From assembly GCA_018697195.1 (NCBI GenBank), contig CM031872.1:11025341-11089340 (forward strand): a stretch of 64,000 nucleotides of DNA. Direction: 5' to 3'. A program made the translations under genes and the position numbers. The stretch comes from Certhia americana (lineage: Eukaryota; Chordata; Aves; Passeriformes; Certhiidae). Below, one piece after another: positions 49,654 through 62,806 of the stretch. Position 1 is the stretch's first letter; every line of letters begins with the position of its first letter. A model generated the notes under the pieces. That model saw only the letters and a list, made by a program, of their open reading frames with translations. It was not told the origin of the DNA and ran no database searches.

Positions 49654-51203
49654 GTGAGTCTGTGAAACCAGCCCTTGTTGACCTGTGGGTCCCGTGTAGT
49701 GATGAGTTTGTGAACCTGTACCTTGCTTAGGTCAGGAGGTCACCTGAGATGTAACTTGTCAAAAACATTATGGTGAAGTGTGTTGTTTTCATGAAAAACT
49801 ATGTCCAGGAGATGGTTTGGTCTTTGAGCTAGGATTCTCTCTTGGGAATGTGGATCTCATCTGCCACAGGCTTTGAGAAATGGTGCCTCCCTCACACACA
49901 TCTGTAAGATGGACCCCACAGGGTGTTAGAGGGGAGGCCCTCTAGAGAGTCTAGAGAGAGGACTGAGAGAGGCTGATTTTTCCCTGGTTGCCACAGTTGG
50001 CTTGGGCCTGGAGCTTGGAATTGGCCACCTTGTGCCTTCTCTGATGGTTACTTGCTTGCTTCTGGTCTTCCCTTCTAGGATTTCCCCATTAGATATAGAA
50101 AACAACTAGAAGGAATCATAAGGATATGACTCCTGAATCTTCAATGAATATCCTGGGAATGTCTGGTTCACTTGGAGGTCTGATCCTGGTGCTGTAGAAA
50201 GAAAAACTTTTATTCTGGCTCTGAGATGAGAGGAAACAGGGTGGTAGCAGGTGGAAGAAAGCTCTGCCCAGTGCCCCAGCGGGCTGCTCTGCAAGTCAGG
50301 CCTTTCTTCTTGAAATGCAGAGTTTATCAGGTTGATGGCATGGTTTATTCGTTGTGATTGTTGTCTTGGATCAGTTAGCAGCAAGGGCTTGCAAGGCTCA
50401 TTCAGCAGAGGGATGGCTCAGCCCAGTGGGATGCATTGCTCCTCTGTGGCACATGTCTTAACCCTCATACAGCTGGGGAACACACCAGCTCCAGCCCCAC
50501 ACATGTGTGGAAAAGGAACAAGAAGCCCAAGTTTCAAGGCAGCTCTGAAATCCCAGCCCAGGCTGGGTGGAAAGCAGCAAGGCCGGCAGGTACCACCAAG
50601 CCCTGGGTGGATTTCCTTTTGGTGGTGTTGTGGCTGGCTCAAAGGAGGGCAGGGAGAAGGGTGTGAGGAGATGGAAGCAGCAAAAGAGGTGGATTTATGT
50701 TATTTTTGGGCTGAGGTTGGGATTTGAGCACTGACTTGACTAGAAAGTGGAAACATTGGCTAAATACGGTAGTGCAGCACCATAAATGTGCAGAATAAGC
50801 CTGTAGTCCTGCCCCAAATAAGGCCACCCTTGGCCACAATCCCCTGAACCCAACAGGGAGCCCTTTCAGGACTGGGATCGTACCACAGGCATGGGTGGTC
50901 CCCAACACCTCAGCTCCATCCCAGCTGCAGGCTGGCACAGCTGGACAGTCGCACTCCATGTGCTGTACTTCTGGCTGATTCATGTGTTTATATTGTGTAT
51001 GTTTTAAGAACCAATAAAAATATAAAATCATGCAAAAGCCATATTAAGTTATGAAGTATAAAATACAGATTCTTTCAGACTCCGTCCCTGCTGTTTGCCA
51101 GCATGTCCCTGGGAACATGATGCTGTTTTCTGTCTTATTAAAAAGAAAAGGAGTCAATAGAGCCAAGATTCCTGCTCATAATCACTCCCTTTTGGTTTTG
51201 GTG

Positions 51204-51218
51204 TTTTTTTTTTTTTTT
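51204..51218. repeat. Poly(T) run, 15 bp
   Basis: Pure T run in intron 25, flanked by AT-rich sequence. Confidence 0.9.
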
Positions 51219-51497
51219 ACTGTAGAGTGCTATATTTCCATCTACTATTTTAATATACTTCTTTGTATTTCCTTATGTCTAAACTCAGGCAGATTTTTCA
51301 GATCTGCATAGGCTCCAGATAGTGCTGCCTCCCCTGCCAGACACTGTTACCTAATCCACAGGCTGCTGTTCCTGTACCCTCTGAGGTCATTTAAATATGG
51401 AAGTCCTCTGACAGAAGCACAAATAATTTTCCTCTCCCCATTACTGAGAATTTAATTCTGTATTCCCATGGACAGTACAAATATCAGCGGGATCTTC

Positions 51498-51566
51498 CTT
51501 AGATTTCTGTCAAGATAAGATTTCTTAGATTTCTGTCTAAGATTCTTAGATTTCTGTCAAGATAAG
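51498..51566 (+). repeat. Three-copy minisatellite, about 22-26 bp unit
   Basis: The unit CTTAGATTTCTGTCAAGATA occurs at 51498 and 51545, with a shortened, slightly changed copy at 51524. Copies one and three are identical over 22 bp, which suggests recent expansion. Confidence 0.9.
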
Positions 51567-53892
51567 GTTTACAGCTCAGAGGTGCAAAGTTCCAGAGATA
51601 ACTGCAGGCCCCTCCTTTCCAGCCGAGGGTTAGAAGCTGGAATATCCAGTCAAGCCATCCTCTGGAGGACATGCTACAAAATCCACCACAGGCACAGCCC
51701 ATCACAAACTGAATGATGCACAGAAGTCTTGAAGGCTACTGGACTAAGATAATAAAAGTTCTTGTCATGGGGAAGTCGTGAAGGTTGTTCACGCAAGGGT
51801 AGATATCAAGGCGACAAACTTCTGTTCAGGATCTGTATGCTGGCATGGAAATTGGTTGGGAAAGGGGTTGGAGGCACTTGGGTTGCAGGAAGAGGGAGCA
51901 TGTTGGGTTTGGGTGATGCAGGTATGAGGAATTCCATACCACCCTGGTGTGAATGGCGTTAATACTTCTAATGTGACAGTGTTATGCTGTCCAATAATCA
52001 GTTTAGATGGTTTTAAGAACTTCATCTTTGGCTATTGCATTTCCATTTGGCCTCTCTTGGCGTGACACCCTCAAGTCCTTACATCTGAGCTTCACCACAT
52101 TCCTGCCTGGATCCAGTGATGTTTTCCTGCACTTTTCCTGAGCTCCAGTATTTGTTGGAATATTCTGCTCAGCTACAAAGGGGACAGGGAAGATGCTGAT
52201 GCTTCTGTGCCCTTAGCAGGGGAGAACTGCACACACAAGGATCTGTGCAGTAACCTGTGCCAACAAACTGAGCTCCATTTGGGGTGTGAAGCTCATCTTC
52301 TGCTTCTGGAAATTACTTGGAGGAAGCTGATGCCCATCCGCAGTTGTGGACACAGACAAAGTTCTCCTAAACCTTTCTCCCTGTGTTACTCCAGAGGGGG
52401 GACCCACAGGGACATGCCCTCCATGGGCAGCAACAACTTCTGAAAAAACCCTTTTCATCACAAGATTCTGCAGCCACACCACGTCTTGAAGTTTTGTCCT
52501 TAATGCCAAGGAAATTTTTAGTCTTAATCTTTATTTTGCTTATGTCTACAGGAATGTGGCACTTCACGATCAAGTGTCCTTGTGACAGATGTAGGAAATG
52601 AGATGACAGATTGCTCTGAAATGATCTGACTTCACTGCTGGTACATTTTCAGCTTGTTTTGTATATCCTGGCCTGGAGCAGAGGCTGGTACTGGCAGAGT
52701 AGGTATAGGAGCTGGGGAATTTGGCACAACCAGCTCACACCTAACGTGGCAACAGCCCAGCATGAAGGATGGTAGGAGATCAGAGGATCTGCAGTCCTGG
52801 AGCTCCCTGGAGATGGCAGATGAAGTGATGTACCCCAGAGCAACTTTGAAAGCTGGAAGAAGCACTGAGGGTCTGTGCTGCCCTTTTGGGTCCTGCAGGA
52901 GAGAGACACCTGGTGATTGAAGGGGTCAGCAGAGCACATCTATCTTTCCTGATCAAGGCTTCATTTTCCAGAGAGTCATCCTGATGCTGATAGCACATGA
53001 CTGCTTGAGCACAACCAAACTTCCCTCTGTGCTTAGGAAATGTTTTTCAGAGATCTTTAGCTTTAACTTGGCTCAGCCATTTCCAGCATTAACATATCTG
53101 AAAACTGGTTTCCACTGTGGTTTTGAGTCTCAAACAAAAAGCAGCAGGGAGGCCCCAGTCAAGTCTCCAGGGGTAGTTTGTATGTGTTTCAACGCCAGTG
53201 GATTTCAGCAAACAAACCTGGCAGCTGAGATGGTCCATGAGCTTCACAGCTGTGGCTGGCAGGGCTCAAGGCAGCTGGAGCTGAGATAAATGAGTATCCT
53301 CTATCTTTTGGTCACTTTGTCCAAGTTCACACTATTCCGTTCAGCCCCATTTCCCGCTCAGTGGAGGAATGGGCCAGTTGTCACCCTGGCCATAAGAAAG
53401 AAATCAGAGCACCAGTGCAAGATCCAGTTGGAATTTCCAGAGGTGTGTACCTTTCCTGAGCTGCTTGCCCACATATCATCTCCTCCCAGTGGTTTCTGTC
53501 TTCTAACACAAACTCATTGCCTTCACTTGACCTTGACTCTCTTCTGAACATGGACATTAGCCCTCTGGTTTGAACAACAAAAGGCTGAAAATCCATCCCC
53601 CTTGCAGAGCACCAAGGACTGTTTGGGCATCTGCATTCAGAAAGACTGTCTGGAAATCCCTACTTTTTGTATGGGCAAGGCAGAACAAGGATATTCTCTT
53701 CAGTGTGTGGAGTCACTGGAAAGTACAACAGCCTGGTGAACTCTGGCAAGGCATCCATCAGCAGTGTAAGTGTCATGGTGTAGCTTGACAAAAAAAAAAG
53801 ATAATTTATGTGCTCATCTGTAAGGCTGTGAGGGAATAGTGCCACAGAGCCTGAAACACACAGAGAACATCCCTGGAGAGTAACCTGCATTC

Positions 53893-53914
53893 ACAAAGGT
53901 ACAAAGGTACAAAG
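53893..53914 (+). repeat. Short tandem repeat ACAAAGGT
   Basis: Nearly three copies of an 8-bp unit, in intron 25. Confidence 0.85.
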
Positions 53915-56900
53915 GATCTGACTGCCTGGCAGAGCTGCTCATTGCATCAGAGGGTGGTAAAAGCCAAAGTCTGAAGTCACTGGTGTGCCAGCAACAACCT
54001 AGTCACAGGAGAGTGGGCCCTGAGACCAATCTCTTCACACAAGAATTGCTTCCCTCTGCTGCTTCTCCTCTGCAGTGATAGAAAATGTGGCATTTCAGCC
54101 CTTCCCTGGGAGGATGACAGATCCAGCAGTGGTGGAGGAAGGCCCAGGCCAGTTGGAGGAGGGAGGTGATGGGTTTCCAGCTGAGCTCTGTGGCTCTGCA
54201 CTGTGGTTTTTGTAATGCACTAGTTGCCATACATGGCAGACATATGATAGCAAGAGGTTTACAGTTCCAGGAAAGCAATTGGAGAGCCTGAACGTACTGA
54301 AATACAACATGCTCTGAAACAAGAAATTCCCTCATTGTTCAGCAAAACTGGGAGTCGAGTTCTTTCCACTTCAATTTTAACCTGAAATCCTATCTGCAGT
54401 GTCATTCAAGCCGTGTCAGGACTCAGAAAGCTTTGAGCCAGACACTCCTATGGTCTAAATTCCCATAAACTGTTACATCAGAGAAGATCTTGCTGCATTT
54501 GCTGGTGCTGCTGTGGCATGCAGTTGTGCACCATCAGCTCAGAAGGTCTTGAAGGGCTGTAAATCCTTTTGCTCTAGTGCCACAAGATCCAAAGTCCTTT
54601 CATTTACTCTTCAGGAGGGTAGAGTGGCAGAGCTGGGCTGGGCTGGAGAGCTGAGAAGATTTTTTGAGGGAACTCACAGGATCAAGTCACTCTCCAGCCC
54701 AGTGCAAATCATGGAGTGAACTCATAGCTCTTGGCTCTAGTCACTCCCCAGAGCAGCAGCAACCCCACACACAGCCCTGGATGGTGTCCTGAGGATTCTT
54801 CCCATGACTTTTTTGTCCCTTTCTCATCTATTCAGGCTGTAATACTGAAGTGGAAGGAGAACTTGCTGACCAGGATGGGCTTTCTGCTCTGAGCTAGCAG
54901 AGCAGCTCCAGCAATGCCATGCTGAGATGTAGCTGCTGTCTTGGTTCTGCAGTGTCAGGGCAGAGCAGGAGCCCCTCCTCATCGGACACATTGCTCTTGT
55001 ACAATGTTGTCCAAACATCACTTACAGCAAAATTTGTCCCAGACCAGTTTTTCCTCTTTGTTCTTTTCTGTTTCCTGCCACTGAAAACATGATTCAAAAG
55101 TTTTCTGCAACAAAGCACCTCACTCTGCTGTTGCTGAATCCAGCCATTCTCTGCATACACATGAGCTCAGCCACAGCTGGCAGCACCACATCCATGGCAT
55201 TCAGCTGCCTGAAAATATTGAGGTTGACAAAGGACAGTCCTGGAGTCATCACTGGTTTTAATCTCTACTCTCCATGCAGAAGTTTATGGGGTTTTTTTTT
55301 GATAATGTACTGAGCTGTTTTTTCCTGGAAAAGCTAGGTTTTGTGCCCTGGACCTTGTCTGTAGAGCTATTACTTGAAAGAAATTTCTTAAACTCCCCCA
55401 GCTAGAGGGTGTGGGGTCACCCTCTGACTGAGCAGGGCAAGGAATGGAGAACACCAGGGGAGGGCATTGTGTCCGTGGTACCAGCAAGATACTCACACCC
55501 TTAATCTTAGGAAATGAGCAGTGTTACTCCAAATCCTGCCCTTGAATAATGTGTTAGGAGTAGATGCACAAGATAGTAAAGTGGCTTGCCCAGCATCATG
55601 CAGGAGGTCAGTTGGTGGCAGAGGGGACCCAGGAGATCACAACAGGCCATACCCCTGCCCTGCAACTTTCCAGCAGCTGCTATGTCAGCAGGGTCACTTC
55701 CTATTTTCCTGCCTTCCAGTTTCCAGAGCTAAAAGAGTTTGCGCTTGGCCATGGTGTGTCCTTGAATTACAGCCCTGGAGTATCATTACTCATGCAGACC
55801 AACACCCAGGAAAATCATAAGCAGGTATTTGTCCTGCATCAAAAATCAGAGGTGAATAAAGTTGCTCAGAAATGCAGTCAAATATGCTGAAAACTTCTTC
55901 TTTGAAGAGTATGAGACCAAGAGTCAGGGTCATGCCTCTCTGTGGAGCTGCATGCCTGGGTCTCTCTGCTTCTCCTTCTAAAACCAACATGGCACCTCTG
56001 TCCATAGCTGCAATCAGCTTCTCCTCTTGCTTTGATGATCAGTGCTGCTGACCCCAGAGTCCATCAGCCTTTTCTGAACATCCCGCTTAATGGAGAGGTA
56101 CATGCTGGATTTTGTTGTTTGGGTGATACTGTGTGGGACTTTTCCCCTTTTTTTTGCTATTCTGCTCTCTGTGACTCAGTACACCAAATCCATTGAAATC
56201 TTTGGAGTGGACATTGGTTCCTTGTGAGCCCTGTGCATCCCACAGGGAATCACAGAGCTTTCCCAATCCCAAGGGAACTGCTGCTTGCAGCAACTGAGGC
56301 TGCTCTCCAGCAGCTGAGGGGCCATTTGGCCCTCGCAGGCTCTGCTGCTGGGGGAGGCAGGCTGATCCCAGCTGGTCTTCATTTAGAGTTAATAGGAGTC
56401 AAAATGAGCCAGAATTTGAAATAAATCCCATTGACTTGGCACGATTTCTTTCCTGACTCAGACGAAGGAGACACACTTTTTGGGCAGTTGCTCCAAGATT
56501 CCCCTCCTTATTGCAAGAGAGGATTTCATTCCCCTCCTCTTCCACAACCCCAGGGCATCTGTGTCCTTCAAAAGGAAGATATTAACCCTTAGCGTTTGGG
56601 GGAGTGTCAGTCAGAGTTGTGCTGCTCAGGTGCGCTCTCTGTTTTTTTCTTTTCCATTGTCAAATTCCAATACTAATTTTTTGGAGCATTTTGGTTTCAT
56701 TGTTTATGAAAGCTTCACAGCTCAGTGAGGATGAGGCCTTGCACTTTTCCTACACTTCCCACACATCCATAAAGCATTCTATTGGCACCTTTGTCTCCTG
56801 TGCTTTCTTAGAGATGAGGAAGTAGAGGCAAAGAGAGTGGGGAAAAAAAAAGATTTTCCCAGAAACTACGAATTAGTGGCAGTTCAGAGCTACCAGGCTG

Positions 56901-57879
56901 AACCACAGCAGCTCAGAGCACACAGCACTGCTCTGTATATGATGGCCTATGACTCTTTGCTGCCTTACACTGTAACTGCTTAGGAAAATCAAGTTAAATA
57001 GACCTCCTCCTCCACAAAACCAAAAGCCGAAAGTTTCAGAGCAACAGCTGTAGGCAGATAAGAGTTTGCTCTTAAGCAGAGAGTTCAGGATACAAAATTT
57101 TGGGTTAGATTCCCATTTTAAGCTGAGGAGCTCTGCTGAAAGGAAAGTCACAGCAACTCTGGCTGTAGTCTTGCCATCCAAGACCTTTTCATGGGATTTC
57201 TCCAATTTGCTGTTTCTTTGAGCGCAGCCAGCCAGCTCTACCTGCTCACTCGGGTTTCCACAAGCAGGCCAAGAGCCCATTACTTCCCAGTGCTACCAGT
57301 GAAACCCTCTGAACCTCACAGCACAATCAGGTCTTTCTTCTCGAGAACAGTTGAGTCTTTCTTCTTTCCCCATACTCATTCAGGAGCTGCTGCCCTGTCT
57401 CCTCCCCTTCCAGACTACTGCTAGGCAGTGATTATGAAATGTGTTTCTTATAAATCCAAAACATTTATGTCTTCAAATGCCCGGCCTAAATAATCCCACT
57501 AATTTCCTGAGTGCTTGTGAACTGTCCTCCATAGGGAGAGGCTTCTCTCGATCAAAGTTTATTAAGTAGATGTTCTCATATGGAGACATTGCTGAGCAGT
57601 AGGAAATTATATGGGGCTTTTTCATTTCCCTTTAAATGAGCTCACTGGCTGGGCCTGGACAATGTGGGCATGGTCGTCCTATGGTTCATGCTTCCTACCT
57701 TTATGGCTGCTTTTAGTTTTCCTGCCCTTTTTACATCCAGTGCCTCAAACTATCACTTTTTTTCCTCTGTCACCATGACACTTTTTTCCTTTGCTCTGTA
57801 ATTGTATTCTGGTGGTTCTGCTTCCTGCCTCATTTTTGGAAGGGAGGAGTGATCTCAGACCTTCACTCAATGAAACACC

Positions 57880-57907
<28 letters not shown>
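57880..57907. repeat. Poly(A) run, 28 bp
   Basis: Pure A homopolymer in intron 25, preceded by AACACC. With the poly(T) run at 59069-59097 it forms an inverted pair about 1.2 kb apart. Confidence 0.95.
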
Positions 57908-57911
<4 letters not shown>

Positions 57912-58553
57912 GAAAATATGCTCCTGCTCCACAGCAGTCCTTAGCAGTCCCGAAGCAGCCTGAGGCAAGCTTTGGGAAGCTCTCTCACCAGTTCTGTGCC
58001 CTGGGAGCTTCCTCCCTGTGCTGCACTGCAAGGACGGCAGGAACATATTTGCCCTCTGGAATGCCAGTAGCCAAAGCAGGATGGTGAATCACATCTCTGT
58101 TACCATTTCCCTACCCATTGCCTGCAGCAAAAACATCACTAGGTGTGGGGAAGTTTGGGTTAGGACTTTAGCCCTGTTTGCTGTTTGGCTCTGTTCAGGG
58201 CATATCTCTCTGCAATACATTCAACTTCCTTGTTTTGTTTTTTCTGGATGTTGTTGTCGGAACATAGATTTCAACTGTTGATATCTGGAGAATTTAAAGC
58301 TGAGCTGCTCATCTATTTGCTCCCACTAAATGTTGCTGTTGTGCTGGGCAATATATCTGACTTTTCTGTCAAGGCCATCAGTAGCTGCAAGTATCTTTTT
58401 CTTTAAAAATTAACCAATTTGCATTGGAAAATAAACCATTCTTCTTTCCATTAGGGGAATATCTAAGGCTGTACTAAAAAAAAATCCTTGTAAATCTGTG
58501 TCTTTACTGAAGATGACAATGAAATTTTAAACATGCTAGACCTAAGACTATAA

Positions 58554-58568
58554 TTTTTTTTTTTTTTT
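58554..58568. repeat. Poly(T) run, 15 bp
   Basis: Pure T run. Read on the minus strand it is an A15 tract lying 44 bp after the stop of an open frame at 58613-58939. Confidence 0.9.
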
Positions 58569-59066
58569 GCTTTCCTTGGATATTTTGGCATAAGCTGAAG
58601 GCATGTGACTTACTAAAGCTGCAGCTTTCCACTGTCCCTGGTCACAAATACCATCATCATCTGGAGGTACTGATATGCTTCTCTACTGAAGAATGCAGCA
58701 TATAAAGAGAAATCACCATTTAAAAATAGTCCCACTGGGGGAAGAAGCTTGGAAAGAAGATATATTTTCACAGAGAACCAGTAACTGAAGGCATACAACA
58801 AAATGGGTACAAACCCCAGGAACAAAAACATCAAGTGTTCAGTGCCTTGGCACAATGACCCAACTGATGTGAGTTCAGCAAAGGCAACTTGTTTTTCATT
58901 ATTTTGATGTGCAGGCTTTTGTACATCTTCTTCCCTCACCCCTATCTCTGCTAAAGGGAGAAAAAATCTTAGGAACCTTAGGAACTGCAGTAAAAGAGGT
59001 ACTAAAAGAGGTGTTACGTTCCCAATGTACTTTGGGGAGAGCGTTGATGAAGATACAATCTCATTG

Positions 59067-59068
<2 letters not shown>

Positions 59069-59097
<29 letters not shown>
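59069..59097. repeat. Poly(T) run, 29 bp
   Basis: Longest homopolymer in the window. On the minus strand it could be the tail of a sequence lying to its right, but no parent or flanking duplication was recognised. Confidence 0.95.
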
Positions 59098-59101
<4 letters not shown>

Positions 59102-62100
59102 CCTATTCTGCCCCTGATGTTTATCATCCCTGGACAGATGAGTCAGAAGAATGGCGAGAAAAAGGATGGGGCTATTTTTGAAGGCTACCAAAGTTGTTGC
59201 TGGGTTTTTTCTTCCCTGTGCAATGTGTGGAGTGTGGCAGTGCAGTGATTTCTGAGAACTGTGCAAACCCCTGCATATGTGCCCTGGGAACATCTGGGAT
59301 TGCAACAGCAACCACATCTGGATCATCACAAGTAGAGATATCATATATCTGGGAACCCCAGATGAGTGTTGAACTGCCTCTAAATTCATCTGGGCAGAAT
59401 TCCTGTGCAGTTGGAGAAAGCATATCCAGGAAAATCAGACACATGGTAGGCTTCCCACTCACCAGCAGAGCTTTCTGGCCAAAGTCCTAGAAAGCGTGCT
59501 GGAAGAGCACAGAAATATCCCTGACTGATAGAGCTTATTCCTCTCAAGGAGGTGACTCAGGAAGTCAAAATCTGAGCCACGTCTCTGCTGGTGGTGTCAC
59601 TAGCATGGTTTGACCAATTTTTTTACACCAGCCAAGCTTTTAACCAGTGGACAAGAGTCAAGAACAGCAAGGGAGGCTTGGAACAAGGTCTCCATGGCTT
59701 CCTGTGAGTGACAGCTCATCTCACGATCACTGACAGGAGCTGGTGGTGCTGCCAATGCTTTTTTGCTTCAACAATGGAGAAAGAGCTGCACCCCATCTGG
59801 GGGACCCAGGAGAGCCTTCTGGAGCAGATGAACATCCCTGCTTCGTGAGGCTGATGCATCATAAGGGGAAAATAGTACAAGGACGTTTTTGGAACCCAGA
59901 TCTGTGTTCACATCCACCACCACCAAGGGAAAAGACAAGCTGAAGGAACCCTCAGAAAGTTTGAGAGGCTGTTTGTACATGGCAGTCTCACTGTGGATTG
60001 AGCTCATTTTTGCGAGCAGGACTTGGACTGTCTAAGTTTGGTTTGGTTTTTGTTGTTTACCCTCTCCCAGATGACTCTAGCCCCTGTATTTGTACTCTGT
60101 GATGGTGAGTGCAAGCAGGAACTTGGATGCTGGTAGATTTTAGGAGCAGTGTGGAAATTTTGTTTCTCAGATGGGAAAATTTAAAGCCTAAAATTGTCTT
60201 CTCAATACACAAAGACATTTTCCAGTGCAGGGTAGAATCAAGTTTCAGTCATGAAACTTCCAGGGGAGATGTATCCTGGTGGAGGGAACCAGGCTGTACT
60301 TCAGACTCTTCTGAAGTAGCTGTGAGATCCTCATGATCTCCCATGAACAGGGTCCACCTGCCCTGCACAATGATAAAGTGTGTTTCATCAACATATACTG
60401 GTATCTGCATTTTTTACAGACAATATAACACATTCTCAGCCTGGGGAGGGAATCTTTGCATGGAAATCTTTGTTTCATGAGCTGCCACAGCACTGCAGTT
60501 CCAGGAGAACATCTGAGTGTGCAAAACTACTCTGCTGGAGAAGACCATGGGCTTGGCCATCACTGGGTTAGGAACAGATCTAACTTAAAATGTTTTTTTT
60601 CCCATCTGCAGGAAACATCTACTGCTAGTGCTTCCAAAAAGCACAGTCCAGGGAGACCGATAGAAAAACACTATGCAACTGATTAAAACCCCCAGTTGTC
60701 TCTTTATTCAGTCACATCTTGTTTTGACAGTAAAGCTTTGTGAGAGATTCCACTATTCCCTCCCCAAATTTTTGAGCCATAATGTGCCAGGGCACTGATG
60801 GAGAGCAGGCACTGTGGGAGTTACTGTGCTTCAGGTGCTGAGTACCAGGTCCCACAGTGAGCTGCTGTAGAGCTGGAAGGGTCTGGCCATTTCTGATGCT
60901 TTCATTAGTGAGGACTTCTCTGTACTCCTGTCAAAACTGTAAATCATGTGGGTGATGCTGGAGGCTTGGCACCCATCATCTACTGCGCCTGCTCAGCATC
61001 TGTGGGAAAGTTGTTCCAAAAGTGATCTCTTGGAAAGTAGCAGCAAAAAATAGCACACAAAAAAACCCCTGAGCAGCATGGAAGAGACAGAGAACAAGGC
61101 TCATGTACTCTTCAGCAGGGACCTGTACTTTGTGAAGCCTAATGGTGTTGGCAAGGTGGACTCCTGAAATGTTTGACTTGGGTAAAATGGAGCTATTCCC
61201 TCTGGGGAAGTGAACTGGCACAATCCTTTAGGGTTGGAACAAGTCTGAATTGCTCCTTTGTGTTCAGAGCAGGCACTTCTGAGGCCCATGTTTCAGGTCA
61301 GAGTGAGTCCCCCCCCCATATGTCTCACTTTATAAGTTGCTTTTATTCAGCTGAAACTGTAACACCAACCATAGTGAAAATTATACCTTCTTAGATGGGA
61401 GGTGGGGGAGCAGAGGGAGAGATGTGGTGCTGGTGTGGAAGTGCTGTTGAAAAGTTTGTCACAATTGCCAAAAAACATGAGTTATTTTCTTCAGTTATAC
61501 TCTTTGCTTCTTTCTGTCAAATTCAAAATATTTTGTCTCCCTTGTAGCCAGCAGGGTCAAACACTGGAAAAAATGAGGTCCCTGAGGTCCCTAAGGAGAG
61601 GCTGCTGTATTTAGCTGCTCATCATAGCACATTTCTGTGGTGTGGGTGCAAGGAGGGGCAGCAGGTTCTGCACCCACACTGGGTACTGAAAGCAGTTCAT
61701 CAGTCCTGTTTCTGCTTGCCATGGTTGCCACTTGAAGTTTTGCATCCCACTGCATTTCTAGAAGTCTGATCAGCAGATTGTGGTTTCTGTGTGTGGCAGT
61801 AAGAATACAAATAGAGGGAGGGAGTTTTCACTGTGAGCAGGAAGTTGTGTGTGCTAGGTGGATAGAGAGTGAAACCATTGCCTGTTTTCACAAGGTAAAA
61901 ATAAGGAGAGTTGCTGTGGCATCAATGGTTCTATTGGTAAGGTCCTAAAACAATATAAAAAGTGTTGATACCTAATTTAGTGCCAAAGTTGAGGAAGGAT
62001 ACAGCTGTTGTAGTGGTGCAGCTCAGTGCAAACCAGAGGAAATCAGGGTTGATGTGTTTTCCACATTTCAGCCCATTCTGTAGCAGAGGCCAGGTAGGGG

Positions 62101-62526
62101 CACTTCTGGAGATCCTTCTTTTGCACCCTTGGAGACAGATAGACTCATCTGATGGCAGTTTTCCATGACCCATCTGTCTTCAAGATGTGATTTTAAAGTC
62201 ATCATCATCAAAATTGTCACAGTGTCACCTTTTAGCTGTGTTGCCCAATAGTCACCTGAGCACAAAAGTCTTTCCTCCTGCAACCAATTAGTTTTCCTTC
62301 CACATGTTGGAGCAGCTAAAGACCAAACTCAGCCATACCCCAGGTGTAGCACCTGTGGATTGTGGTCTGACCTGCACCGCTTCCTGTCCTCTTTGTTGGC
62401 CCCCATGGGTGGGTGAGGATGCTCTCAGGTTTGTGTGTGCTAAGGAAATGGCTTGGGAGTGGCTGGTTCAGATGCAACTTCTTTGCTTTCCCATTCCAAC
62501 AGGCTTTTTTTTTTTCCTTCTTCCAG

Positions 62527-62580
62527 GGACCAGAAGGGAAACCAGGAAAACAGGGGGAAAAGGGCAAGCCTGGCCAGAAG
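62527..62580 (+). CDS. COL27A1: COL27A1 window exon 26 (triple helix)
   Basis: The exon is 54 bp and reads GPEGKPGKQGEKGKPGQK. Acceptor TTCCAG after a T-rich tract, donor GTAGGA. Human from memory is GPEGKSGKQGEKGRTGAK. It is Lys-rich (six Lys in 18 residues). Confidence 0.98.
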
Positions 62581-62698
62581 GTAGGAACATCTCTCTTTGA
62601 TAACATCACAGCCTGTGGTTCTCCCTTTTGTTACTCATCTCTGCTATTTTCCTGCAGAAGTTTTGTCCTACACTGATGTCAGTGCCTTTGCTCTGCAG
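62581..62698 (+). other. COL27A1: Intron 26 of window, shortest (118 bp)
   Basis: GT-AG intron of 118 bp, the shortest in the window, ending CTCTGCAG. Confidence 0.95.
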
Positions 62699-62806
62699 GG
62701 CAGCAAAGGGTACCAGGGGCAGCTCGGCGAGATGGGATCCCCAGGGAAGCAGGGGCCAAAGGGGAACCAAGGCCCCAAAGGATCCCGAGGTACCCTGGGA
62801 CCGATG
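62699..62806 (+). CDS. COL27A1: COL27A1 window exon 27 (triple helix, 108 bp)
   Basis: The second double-size exon, 108 bp encoding 36 residues. It starts [18 protein letters not shown] and ends [12 protein letters not shown], with donor GTGAGA. Human from memory starts [13 protein letters not shown] and ends GPKGSRGSLGPT at the same length. The [10 protein letters not shown] element is a strong signature of collagen XXVII. It is the last exon in the window. Confidence 0.98.

Larger units (their letters stand above)
49654..62526 (+). other. COL27A1: Intron 25 of window, 12.9 kb
   Basis: This is by far the longest intron here. It contains a three-copy minisatellite (51498-51566), T15 runs at 51204-51218 and 58554-58568, an A28 run (57880-57907) and a T29 run (59069-59097). 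A minus-strand open frame at 58613-58939 ends 44 bp before the T15 run. No nested gene, RNA or mobile element could be named. The rest is unremarkable. Confidence 0.8.
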
